From the NCBI RefSeq assembly GCF_014230055.1, contig NZ_JACHVA010000033.1, positions 62,001 through 126,000 on the forward strand: a DNA stretch of 64,000 nt, read 5' to 3'. Every line of letters begins with the position of its first letter. The stretch's first letter is position 1. The DNA comes from Puniceicoccus vermicola. GTDB lineage: Bacteria; Verrucomicrobiota; Verrucomicrobiia; Opitutales; Puniceicoccaceae. A model generated the notes under the pieces. It was not told the origin of the DNA and searched no databases. It saw only the letters and a program-made list of their open reading frames with translations. The translations under genes and the position numbers were made by a program. This document shows positions 44,429-52,909 of the stretch, piece after piece.

Positions 44429-46579
44429 ATGGCTAAACATCGATTCTATCTCTGCGCCTCGTCTGCCGACGCGGGCCTGACAACGACTTCACTCGGGGCC
44501 GCCCGAGCCCTGGATCGCCGGGGCATCCGCGTCGCTTTCTGTAAACCGATCAGTCAGCGACCGGTCACCGAAAAAAACCTCGATCCGTCCATCGTCTTCG
44601 CTGAAAGGCTTCTGAGCATCAAGCCTCCGGCTCCGATCGACCTCGCCGTCGCCGAACAATACATTCGCGAGAACCGGGTCGATGACCTCATGGAGCAGGT
44701 CGTTGAAATGATCGAGAGCCTCTCCGAGAAAGCCGACGTTCTCATCATTGAAGGGCTGCTTTCCGAGGAATCCCAAACCTTCAAGAACCGCCTAAACCGC
44801 GACGTGGCTCGCGCAATCGGGGCCGAGATCATTTATGTCGGTCGGTACGTGGGCTCCGATATTCGTTCATTCTCGCAGGAGATTGAGATGGCCGCCTCGA
44901 TTCATGGCGGTGTCTCGGTCGCCAATGTCGTTGGAGCCATTGCCAACCGCCTCCCCACGGATGAGGCAAGCAGTGATGACGAGTCCCACAAATGGCTCTC
45001 CGATCCACAAAGCGAGTGGAAAGCCAATTTCCAGAAGCGCATTGAGGCAGAGTCGGAAATCTTTACCGATGGGACCTTGGATATCCTCGGATGCGTACCG
45101 GAGAATCCAGCCCTTCAATCGGTACGCACCAGAGATGTCGCTGAATTTCTGGGAGCGGAAATCCTATTTCCAGGCGAACTAGAATCCCGCCGCGTAAGCG
45201 CGATCACCCTTTGCGCCCGGAATGTGACCAATCTCCTTCACACTCTCAAATCGGGGGCACTGATCGTCACCCCGAGTGACCGGGATGACGTCATCATGGC
45301 CGTTTGCCTCTCCGCGATCAACAAAGTCCCGCTTGCCGGACTGATCATCACTGGCAAGGTGCCCATGCGCGAGAATGTGCTCGAGCTCTGCCGCCCGGGA
45401 ATCGAGGAAAGCGGCCTTCCAGTGCTTCGCGTCCAAACCGAGAGCTTCCTCACCGCCTCGACGCTCTCCCGGATCTCGCCGCACATCCCCGTCGATGACC
45501 TCGACCGAATGGAGCAGGCCATGGACTACGTCGCCCGCCATTTGAATTTCGATTGGTTCCACAACCGACTTTCAAAGGAAATCGAGCGTCGTGTTTCCCC
45601 TGCCGCTTTCCGTCTTCAGCTGACTCGGGCCGCCCGGGAAGCCAACCGGAAGATCGTCCTTCCGGAAGGCGAAGAACCGCGCACCATCGCCGCGGCAATT
45701 GCCTGCACGAACCGCAACATCGCCAAATGTGTCCTTCTCGGCAAACCCGATGAGGTTCGACGGATCGCTACGGCGCAAGGTCTCCATCTCCCCGATAGTC
45801 TGGAAATTCACGATCCCACCGAGATCGCCGAACGCTATCTCGAACCATTGCTCGAGCGACGTCGCCATAAAGGCCTGACCGTCAAACGCGCCCGGGAAGA
45901 ACTTGAGGACACAGTCGTCCTGGGCACCATGATGCTCGCCCTCGACGAAGTGGACGGCCTGGTCTCCGGGGCAGTCCACTCTTCCGCCAATACAATCCGG
46001 CCCGCTCTCAAGCTGATCAAGACCAAGCCCGATGCCCGCTTGGTCTCTTCCGTGTTCTTCATGTGCCTGCAGGACCAGGTCCTCGTTTATGGAGATTGCG
46101 CGGTCAATCCTGATCCAAGCGCCGAAGAGCTGGCCGACATCGCCATACAAAGCGCAGCGACTTCCCGCCAGTTCGGCATCGACCCGAGGGTCGCTCTCAT
46201 CAGCTACAGCACCGGCTCCTCCGGTTCAGGCGTCGATGTGGAAAAGGTCCGCGAAGCGACCGAAATCGCCAAGAAGATGAACCCGGACTTTCTCCTGGAT
46301 GGCCCTCTTCAGTATGATGCCGCCGCCATCCCGGATGTGGCCGAAAAGAAGGCTCCGGACAGCAAAATCGCCGGCCGTGCCAACGTTTTCGTATTTCCCG
46401 ACCTGAACACCGGAAACACGACTTACAAAGCAGTTCAGCGAAGCGCGAACCTGATCTCGATTGGCCCCGTTCTTCAAGGACTCCGTAAGCCAGTCAACGA
46501 CCTCAGCCGCGGGGCTCTCGTCGATGATATCATCTACACCATTGCCGTGACCGCGATCCAAGCGGCCGCAGATTCTTAA
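44429..46579 (+). CDS. pta: phosphate acetyltransferase
   Basis: Interconverts acetyl-CoA and acetyl phosphate. 716 residues in the long, three-part form: an N-terminal P-loop-like domain (about 1-225) with ADAGLTTTSLGAARAL, a DRTGG-type middle domain (about 225-345), and the catalytic PTA domain (about 390-716) with RKIVLPEGEEPR, STGSSGSGVDVEKV and PDLNTGNTTYKAVQR. No acetate kinase gene is adjacent. A perfect terminator follows. Confidence 0.95.
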   Translation: MAKHRFYLCASSADAGLTTTSLGAARALDRRGIRVAFCKPISQRPVTEKNLDPSIVFAERLLSIKPPAPIDLAVAEQYIRENRVDDLMEQVVEMIESLSEKADVLIIEGLLSEESQTFKNRLNRDVARAIGAEIIYVGRYVGSDIRSFSQEIEMAASIHGGVSVANVVGAIANRLPTDEASSDDESHKWLSDPQSEWKANFQKRIEAESEIFTDGTLDILGCVPENPALQSVRTRDVAEFLGAEILFPGELESRRVSAITLCARNVTNLLHTLKSGALIVTPSDRDDVIMAVCLSAINKVPLAGLIITGKVPMRENVLELCRPGIEESGLPVLRVQTESFLTASTLSRISPHIPVDDLDRMEQAMDYVARHLNFDWFHNRLSKEIERRVSPAAFRLQLTRAAREANRKIVLPEGEEPRTIAAAIACTNRNIAKCVLLGKPDEVRRIATAQGLHLPDSLEIHDPTEIAERYLEPLLERRRHKGLTVKRAREELEDTVVLGTMMLALDEVDGLVSGAVHSSANTIRPALKLIKTKPDARLVSSVFFMCLQDQVLVYGDCAVNPDPSAEELADIAIQSAATSRQFGIDPRVALISYSTGSSGSGVDVEKVREATEIAKKMNPDFLLDGPLQYDAAAIPDVAEKKAPDSKIAGRANVFVFPDLNTGNTTYKAVQRSANLISIGPVLQGLRKPVNDLSRGALVDDIIYTIAVTAIQAAADS

Positions 46580-46594
46580 TCTTGATTGTTTCAG

Positions 46595-46633
46595 GCGGCT
46601 CCGGGGAAAGTTCTCTCCGGAGCCGCTTTTTTT
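46595..46633 (+). terminator. intrinsic terminator of pta
   Basis: A perfect ten-pair stem, GCGGCTCCGG with CCGGAGCCGC, a 12-base loop and seven T. It lies 16 bp after the pta stop. The following stretch to 46877 contains no gene but has the word AAGTGGCC (46653) and its inverse GGCCACTT (46838) upstream of the permease gene. Confidence 0.93.
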
Positions 46634-46877
46634 GCACTTATCCCAACCCTCCGAAAGTGGCCAAATCCCTCCGGGATCGACCTACTCTGCTCTCAATCGT
46701 TTGGCGCTCTATATCGAAGAACCGCATCCCGCTCTAAGGACATGCAATATTCACGCGCCATTTAGTTTAATTTTGATAAATCGAAGGAAGCCCCTGATCG
46801 AAAGTGCCTTGCACGACTTGACTCGCCCCTCAAGTTCTGGCCACTTCCAAAGACTTGACCCAATTCCCAACTCCCGC

Positions 46878-48245
46878 ATGAAGAAAACTCCACTTCTCGC
46901 CCGGCAGATGATCTACCCCTTCTGCCTTGTCACAACTCTGTTCGCCCTTTGGGGATTTGCGAACGACGTCACAAATCCCCTAGTCAAAGCTTTCCAGCAG
47001 ATCTTCCTGATCAGCGCCGCAGAAAGCGGGCTAGTTCAAACTGCATTCTACGGAGGGTACGCAACCATGGCGATCCCTGCGGCTCTTTTCATCCGCAAGT
47101 TCAGCTACAAGTCCGGGATTCTCGTTGGCTTGGGTCTCTACGCTACAGGCGCCCTCCTGTTCATCCCCGCTGCTGGAGAGATGGAGTTTACCCTCTTCCT
47201 GATCGCCCTCTACATCCTGACCTTTGGCTTGGCTTTTCTCGAGACAACGGCCAATCCCTACATTCTCTCGATGGGACCACCAGAAACTGCCACCCAACGG
47301 CTGAATCTCGCGCAGGCCTTCAACCCCGTCGGCTCGCTGATTGGAATGGTGGTCGCCAGCCATCTCGTTCTCGCTCAGTTAAACGTCTCCGAATTTCGCA
47401 CCGAGCAGATGGAGCTCCATCCTGAGTATTCCGAGATGCTTCCGGGCGAGGTGGACGCGGAGATTACTGCCTCGCTCCACGATTTTGCGGAGACTTCTCC
47501 AGAGGAACATGCGCAGTTCCGCTCCGAAGACCTTTCGACCATCAAAGCACCTTACGTCGCGATTGCCGGAGTTGTTCTTCTCACCTTCCTAGCCTTCGCG
47601 GTCTCCCGATTTCCCAAGAACACCGAAGAAGGCAAAACACTCCACTTCTTCGGGACCGTTAAACGGCTGGTTTCCACGCCTCACTACATCTTCGGGGTTC
47701 TCACTCAGGTTTTCTACGTCGGTGCCCAGATCATGTGCTGGACCTTCATCATTCACTACGCGATGGGAACGCTCGGCATGAGCGCGTCTCAGGCCCAGAA
47801 CTACAACATTGTAGCGATGATCCTTTTCGTCTCTAGCCGTTTCCTCTGCACTTTCCTCCTGCGGTTTCTCAACCCAGGACTGCTACTTGGTATTTTCGCT
47901 TGCCTCGGTGTACTCCTGACTCTCGGGGTTATTTTCATCCCGGGAATGCCGGGTCTATACTGCTTGATCGGCATCTCCATCTGCATGTCCCTGATGTTCC
48001 CCACCATCTACGGCATTTCGCTGGAGGGTATGGGGCAGGACGCCAAACTGGGGAGCGCGGGCCTGATCTTTGCCATCGTCGGGGGCGCTCTGATGCCGCC
48101 TCTTCAGGGACGGATCATCGATGCGGGTTCGATCGAAATTGGCGGGCTCATCATCGCGGGGGTGCGGGCCTCTTTCATTCTCCCGCTCATCTGCTTTGTC
48201 GTCGTGGCCATCTTCGGCTTTTTCAACACCCGCAAGGCCACATAG
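46878..48245 (+). CDS. FucP-type sugar permease (MFS)
   Basis: 456 residues with 12 predicted helices. ATG 46878 begins the family N-terminus MKKTPLLARQMIYPFCLVTT; the upstream frame is non-coding. ALWGFANDVTNPLVKAFQQIF and LETTANPYI are characteristic of the fucose/glucose/galactose:H+ symporter FucP subfamily. The substrate cannot be read from the sequence; no sugar catabolic gene is adjacent. Confidence 0.88.
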   Translation: MKKTPLLARQMIYPFCLVTTLFALWGFANDVTNPLVKAFQQIFLISAAESGLVQTAFYGGYATMAIPAALFIRKFSYKSGILVGLGLYATGALLFIPAAGEMEFTLFLIALYILTFGLAFLETTANPYILSMGPPETATQRLNLAQAFNPVGSLIGMVVASHLVLAQLNVSEFRTEQMELHPEYSEMLPGEVDAEITASLHDFAETSPEEHAQFRSEDLSTIKAPYVAIAGVVLLTFLAFAVSRFPKNTEEGKTLHFFGTVKRLVSTPHYIFGVLTQVFYVGAQIMCWTFIIHYAMGTLGMSASQAQNYNIVAMILFVSSRFLCTFLLRFLNPGLLLGIFACLGVLLTLGVIFIPGMPGLYCLIGISICMSLMFPTIYGISLEGMGQDAKLGSAGLIFAIVGGALMPPLQGRIIDAGSIEIGGLIIAGVRASFILPLICFVVVAIFGFFNTRKAT

Positions 48246-48267
48246 GACGGAAGGACCGAGAATCGGT

Positions 48268-49311
48268 TTAGCGCCCAAAGATAAGTTCAAGGGCTCGGCG
48301 CAAATCCGAACCCGGAACGTATCCGTCACCCTTCTTGTCCAGTAGATCCTTACACTTAGCAAAGGCGAGATCACCATCGTAGGCGATGACCTCCGCACCA
48401 GATCCAGATCCTTTCATCGCCTCAGCAGAGATCCGACGAAAACGGAGAGGTACCCCATACTCCGAGAAATCCACTTCCCATCCGGCTCCCGAATCCCCGA
48501 TTTCGTCGCCCGCCATACCGGGGCTTCTCCTTACTAAATCCGGAACCCCGGAATAAGGAACGCGAACCCGAACTGCGGCCGGCTGACGCAAAAGAAATTG
48601 CCGCGGACCGGAAATCTTGCCCGCCAGCGCCAGACGATAATATTCGAGAGGATCCCAGCCGCTCAGATTGATTCCATTCCACGGGCCGTGTTGATTTTTG
48701 GACCCATAACGCTGCTTATTGTACCACCAGGCAAAATCAGAATCGAGCTGCACTCCGATCTCGAAATGCAAATGGGACCGACTGCGAGGAATCGTATAGC
48801 CCCCTGCCGTTGAACCCATGATCCCGAGAGTCGCCCCCTGCTCGACGAAAACACCCGCCCGAACTCCCGAATCGATCGACCTCAGGTGAGCGTAAAGTGT
48901 GTAAAACTCAATTCCCTCATAGTCATGTCGGATCACGACATATTTTCCGTAGGATGAGTTCCCCGCGATTTGGTTGGTATAAACGACCTCCCCGGGCATC
49001 GCCGCAAAGGCTGGATCGAGCGGGCGTCCATTGCGATCCCTCTCAACCGGCTTCAAATCGAGGGCTTCGTGAAAACGATACCCTCCATTCCGAACACAAC
49101 CGTAAAGCCCGGACTCCACCCGCCCCGAAGAAGTCGGCTGGATAAAATCTTCCAGAGGCTTTCCTTCCAAAAACGCCCGGTTGGGTGTGGGCCAGACCAA
49201 TGGCAGACGATCGGCCCAACTCGATGATCCCCCTCCCATCACAAGAAGTGCAAGCGCTCCAATCCCCAGGAATCTACCCCGGAGTTTCCGTACCATTTCC
49301 CTAGCTTTCAA
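48268..49311 (-). CDS. M23-family metallopeptidase
   Basis: 347 residues with a signal peptide ending SSSWA. The LytM domain (about 80-225) has the zinc ligands in FHEALDLKP (HxxxD) and HLHFEIG (HxH), with LYAHLRSI between them. The rest, about 120 residues at the C-terminus, contains VRVRVPYSGVP and is not a known cell-wall-binding module. Probably a peptidoglycan endopeptidase or divisome activator. It converges with the permease gene over a 22-bp gap. Confidence 0.9.
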   Translation of the reverse strand: MKAREMVRKLRGRFLGIGALALLVMGGGSSSWADRLPLVWPTPNRAFLEGKPLEDFIQPTSSGRVESGLYGCVRNGGYRFHEALDLKPVERDRNGRPLDPAFAAMPGEVVYTNQIAGNSSYGKYVVIRHDYEGIEFYTLYAHLRSIDSGVRAGVFVEQGATLGIMGSTAGGYTIPRSRSHLHFEIGVQLDSDFAWWYNKQRYGSKNQHGPWNGINLSGWDPLEYYRLALAGKISGPRQFLLRQPAAVRVRVPYSGVPDLVRRSPGMAGDEIGDSGAGWEVDFSEYGVPLRFRRISAEAMKGSGSGAEVIAYDGDLAFAKCKDLLDKKGDGYVPGSDLRRALELIFGR

Positions 49312-49370
49312 TTAAGTCCCCGATTCCGCTGTCTTGCCTTGGTGCGATCCCGCATTCGCCCTTCGCCGAA

Positions 49371-49859
49371 TCACCGGTTATTGCGCCGGAACTCGACGAG
49401 AGTACGGTTCATATCCACCACCAGTTGCGGCATATCTTCGTCCGAAACTTCCAGGAAGGTGTATAGAATCCCATCATCGATCATCCCGTCGATCTTGCGC
49501 GCACCGATCGGGCTCTGATTGTCAAAAAAGATAAAGGAGTACCCAATCGCGTCTCCCGAAGTGCGACGCAACTGACGAGAAGCCGAAGGCGTCAACAGGT
49601 AGCGAACCGCCAACCCACGCTCCACTTGGACCATCTCGATTCGAATAATATCCATGGGCCCGAAAAGTGGACGCTGCGGAAGACGATACCGAGATTCACT
49701 GATGGGAAGAGTAACGTAAGGATCTTCCCGACCTGGAATCGAGCTGGTCGACTCGAGGTAGATCGTCGGAACATGTGGATCCTCGATGGTAGTTGAACGA
49801 CATCCGGCCACAAGCGTGAGAAGACCGACGAGAAAGGAGCTGATTAGAAATCGTTTCAT
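49371..49859 (-). CDS. small lipoprotein of unknown function
   Basis: About 162 residues. The signal MKRFLISSFLVGLLTLVAGC gives the lipid-anchor Cys. A basic segment with RYRLPQRPLFGPMDIIRIEMVQVERG and a C-terminal part with YLLTPSASRQL follow. I do not recognise a family. ATG 49859 was chosen for the signal peptide; the gene could be in an operon with the M23 peptidase 59 bp downstream. Confidence 0.72.
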   Translation of the reverse strand: MKRFLISSFLVGLLTLVAGCRSTTIEDPHVPTIYLESTSSIPGREDPYVTLPISESRYRLPQRPLFGPMDIIRIEMVQVERGLAVRYLLTPSASRQLRRTSGDAIGYSFIFFDNQSPIGARKIDGMIDDGILYTFLEVSDEDMPQLVVDMNRTLVEFRRNNR

Positions 49860-49933
49860 CACTGAGCAGTATGCCCTTATTGCGAATCGAGTTCCCCAAA
49901 AAGGCAAGAGTTCATCCGAATGACCATTCGTTT

Positions 49934-50578
49934 TTAGATGAGAACAAAATCGAGCTGATCTTCGATTTTCTGAATCAAATCTGGACGCACCTCAACCGCC
50001 CGCACCTCGTATTCGCGATCTTTCTTCGGATGTCGATAGGTCTGCGTCCCATCCTCCGCGATTCGTCCGGTCGGGCGAAGCACGCGCTTACGCTCAAGAT
50101 GAAGGGCGAGAATGAAACAAAGTACTCCGCGAATCTCTTCGCGCTCAAGATCCTCGTCTCCCTCCGGCGTATCGTTCATCATCTGGTCAAACAAATCATC
50201 CGCCGTTTCGACCGCTTCCCGAGCCACTTCTTTTTCCGCCTCGTTTGACCGAAAAGTCCGCAACCACTGAGCGATAGGGCGGGCCTCTCCCAGGTTCAAT
50301 TCCTCATCCGGGTCAAAATCGAGCCGAATCAACCCCTCTTTTTCCACGATGCAAAGAACAGACCTCACCTGCTGGCCGTCCGTAAACGGCTGCTCGGAAC
50401 CCGTAGATTTACGGGATCCACTCTGGAGACTCCATTCCTGCATACGGATCCAATTCAAGCTCCGAGGAGCTAAATTGACGAGGGAAAAGCGATAAGGGCG
50501 CTCCCCTTTTAAAGCAAATCCTCCGAAAGAATGAACCTTCGCAAATATTTGATGGTGACCTTCGCCTCCCCATCGCAC
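49934..50578 (-). CDS. unknown protein divergent from a phosphatase gene
   Basis: About 214 residues if translated from GTG 50578, which has GGAAG five bases upstream. The same frame is open to 51142 but that part is the shadow of the phosphatase on the other strand. GFALKGERPYRFSLVNLAPRS and WIRMQEWSLQSG suggest a folded beta-rich N-terminal half. The C-terminal half is acidic and helical, with VLCFILALHLERKRVLR and a charged end. No signal peptide. No family recognised. Confidence 0.6.
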   Translation of the reverse strand: MRWGGEGHHQIFAKVHSFGGFALKGERPYRFSLVNLAPRSLNWIRMQEWSLQSGSRKSTGSEQPFTDGQQVRSVLCIVEKEGLIRLDFDPDEELNLGEARPIAQWLRTFRSNEAEKEVAREAVETADDLFDQMMNDTPEGDEDLEREEIRGVLCFILALHLERKRVLRPTGRIAEDGTQTYRHPKKDREYEVRAVEVRPDLIQKIEDQLDFVLI

Positions 50579-50590
50579 TAAAACTTCCGC

Positions 50591-51247
50591 ATGTCCGGTA
50601 AACTCATCGCCATCGGTGACGTCCATGGTTGCGCACACGAACTGGAAGACCTTCTCGATAAGCTCTCTCCCGGGAAGCATGACCGTGTTCTCCTTCTCGG
50701 CGACCTGATCAATCGAGGCCCGGAAAGCCACCGAGTGGTGAAAATTGCGAGGGAAAACGGCTTTCGCAGCATCATGGGCAACCACGAGCACCGCCTCATC
50801 ACCTACCGCGAGCACCGGGATCCCTCCATTCTGAAATCCTACGACTACGAAACCCTCCAGCAACTTCACCTCGAAGACTGGGATTATCTTCGACACATGG
50901 AGGCCTTTTACGAGACCGAGGATTCCGAATTCGTCTGCGTCCACGGAGGATTTCGCCCCGGGCAGCCATGGCGGACCCAATCCATTTCCACGGTCTGCAA
51001 GACCAAGTGGATCTCTCCGGAAGACATCCCTCCCGCCCAGCGCCGTGGCAACAACTCGATCCACTGGTCTGAGCTCTGGGAAGGCCCCGCTACCGTAGTC
51101 TACGGTCACACCCCTAACCCAGAAGTCCGTTACGCTCCCCACGCTCTCTGCATCGACACCTCCTGTGCCTACGGCGGATTCCTAACTGCCTGCATCCTCC
51201 CGGACATGGAGATCGTTCAAGTCAAAGCCCGCAAAGTCTATGCTTAA
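50591..51247 (+). CDS. PP2A/PrpE-like serine/threonine metallophosphatase
   Basis: 218 residues of the calcineurin-like fold with all metal motifs: GDVHG, GDLINRGP, GNHEH, VHGG and YGHTPNP. This is the single-domain ApaH/PrpA-type that removes phosphate from Ser/Thr, or hydrolyses Ap4A. It is divergent from the unknown gene at 49934 with 12 bp between starts, so the two share a promoter region. Confidence 0.9.
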   Translation: MSGKLIAIGDVHGCAHELEDLLDKLSPGKHDRVLLLGDLINRGPESHRVVKIARENGFRSIMGNHEHRLITYREHRDPSILKSYDYETLQQLHLEDWDYLRHMEAFYETEDSEFVCVHGGFRPGQPWRTQSISTVCKTKWISPEDIPPAQRRGNNSIHWSELWEGPATVVYGHTPNPEVRYAPHALCIDTSCAYGGFLTACILPDMEIVQVKARKVYA

Positions 51248-51421
51248 TCAGTAAGTGAATCATTAGCTACCTCGCATCGAGTCAATCATTTTTAACCTGG
51301 TTTATTATATCCTGTAAGTGATTGGAATTCGGCCACTTAATATCAGCGAATATCCAAAAAACACCATCCTCGAATTTTAGAGAACTGCCCTGCCCTTAGA
51401 ACGACACGAGTCTGGAGACGC

Positions 51422-51457
51422 AAAAAAAGCGAGTCCCCGCAAAACGGGAACTCGCTT
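51422..51457 (-). terminator. intrinsic terminator of the thymidine phosphorylase gene
   Basis: GCGAGTTCCCG and CGGGGACTCGC pair around TTTTG on the minus strand with one mismatch, followed by seven T. It is 24 bp after the stop at 51481. Confidence 0.9.
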
Positions 51458-51480
51458 GGAAAATTTTCTGCTCGGATCGC

Positions 51481-52815
51481 TTAAGCGACGCGCTCGACTA
51501 CGAGGTCCGGAGTATTTGGACGCTTCGGTGCGAGACGATAGGCTCCCTTGAGGAATTCGAGGGCGGCTTCCGAGTTTCCTTCGTCGTTGTAATGGATCAT
51601 CATGAGCGGCTCTCCCTGTTTCATCTGGGTGCCGACCTTCTTGATTTCCGAAATACCAACGGCTGGATCGAGGGTGCCGTTCTTGCGCTGAGCGAGCATC
51701 CGCACTCCGCGGGCAATCATGCCGGCGTTGATGGTGTGGACATAACCGCGCTTCGGAGAAGGCAGCTTCTTGCAATGCTTGGCCTTCGGCAACTTCTCGG
51801 GATCGTCGATCATGCTGACGTCGCCGCCTTGAGCACCGACCATCTCCTTGAACTTCTCGAGAGCCGAGCCGTCCTTCAGGTGGCGTTGAACCGTCTGCTT
51901 GGCGGAGAGGGTCGAACCCGCGACACCGGAGAGGCGAACCACTTCCATGCCGAGCTTCAGGACCATTTCCTTCAAATCTTCCGGACCTTCGCCCTTTAGG
52001 AGCTCAATGGCTTCCTTAATTTCCAGAGCCGTGCCGACCGAATCACCCAACGGCTGATTCATGTCGGTGACGAGGGCCACGCAACGGCGCTTCATGGAGC
52101 GACCGACGCGGGTGATTGAACGAGCCAACTGCTTGGCTTGCTCCAAATCCTGGATAAAGGATCCATTCCCCCACTTCACATCGACGACAAGGCTTTCCGC
52201 ACCGGCAGCCAACTTGCGGCTGAGAACACTGGCGGTGATGAGCGGCAAACTCGGGATGCTCCCGCACTTCTGGCGAAGTGAATAAAGGGTCGAATCGGTC
52301 GGAGCGATCTCCTTGTCCTGCTCAATGATCGCGCAGCCGACTTTGTTCAACTGCTCGACGAAGGTCTCCAAGTCCATCGACTTTTTGAACCCCTTGATCG
52401 AAGAGAGTTTCTGCAAGGTGCTGATCTCCAACTCCTCATCGACTCCATTGATCGTCGGCATGACCACGCCGCAAGCTGCAGCGAGCGGTGCGAGGACGAT
52501 GCTGGTTTTGTCACCCACCCCACCGGTGGAGAACTTATCAATCTTCGGGCGGCTCAACTTGGTGAGGTCGATCATTTCACCGGAGAGCATCATCTCCTCG
52601 GCAAATGTCGCCGTCTCCAGAGCTGACATTCCCTGGAAGTAGACCGCCATCAAAAGGGCTGCGAGCTGGGAATCGGGTATCTCCTTATCCAGGACCGAAT
52701 CCACGATGTAGCGAATTTCTTCCTCGGAAAATTCGCTCCCGTCGCGCTTTTTCTCGATTAGAGCCGAATAACTTGGCTTAACAAACTTTCGAGGCGAAAC
52801 GATTTTCTTTCTCAT
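51481..52815 (-). CDS. thymidine/pyrimidine-nucleoside phosphorylase homologue, altered active site
   Basis: 444 residues of the deoA/pdp family. The fold is complete: N-terminal helical domain, the phosphate motif STGGVGDKTS (96-105), SLPLITASVLSRKLAAGAE, KWGNGSF, VTDMNQPLGDS and the C-terminal barrel-sandwich domain. Conserved Arg, Ser and Lys of the base-binding site (LYSLR, ITAS, SRK) are present. The loop that normally reads SGRGLGHTGGT, with the catalytic His, is NGVDEELEIST (123-133) without gap, and KHSTGG reads KFSTGG. Activity on thymidine is therefore doubtful; another nucleoside or a regulatory role is possible. It is divergent from argS. Confidence 0.85.
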   Translation of the reverse strand: MRKKIVSPRKFVKPSYSALIEKKRDGSEFSEEEIRYIVDSVLDKEIPDSQLAALLMAVYFQGMSALETATFAEEMMLSGEMIDLTKLSRPKIDKFSTGGVGDKTSIVLAPLAAACGVVMPTINGVDEELEISTLQKLSSIKGFKKSMDLETFVEQLNKVGCAIIEQDKEIAPTDSTLYSLRQKCGSIPSLPLITASVLSRKLAAGAESLVVDVKWGNGSFIQDLEQAKQLARSITRVGRSMKRRCVALVTDMNQPLGDSVGTALEIKEAIELLKGEGPEDLKEMVLKLGMEVVRLSGVAGSTLSAKQTVQRHLKDGSALEKFKEMVGAQGGDVSMIDDPEKLPKAKHCKKLPSPKRGYVHTINAGMIARGVRMLAQRKNGTLDPAVGISEIKKVGTQMKQGEPLMMIHYNDEGNSEAALEFLKGAYRLAPKRPNTPDLVVERVA

Positions 52816-52909
52816 TAAATGACTTTTTCTTGCTTTCTGGCTGACGCTTTTGAATCCGTAAAGCCTGACAGATTAGCAAATTACAAATATCCTTGTCCAG
52901 CTTTAAATT

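Noticed and set aside
50579-51142. N-terminal 188 codons of the open frame ending at 49934
   Set aside because: They are the shadow of the phosphatase gene on the plus strand; the real start is placed at GTG 50578.
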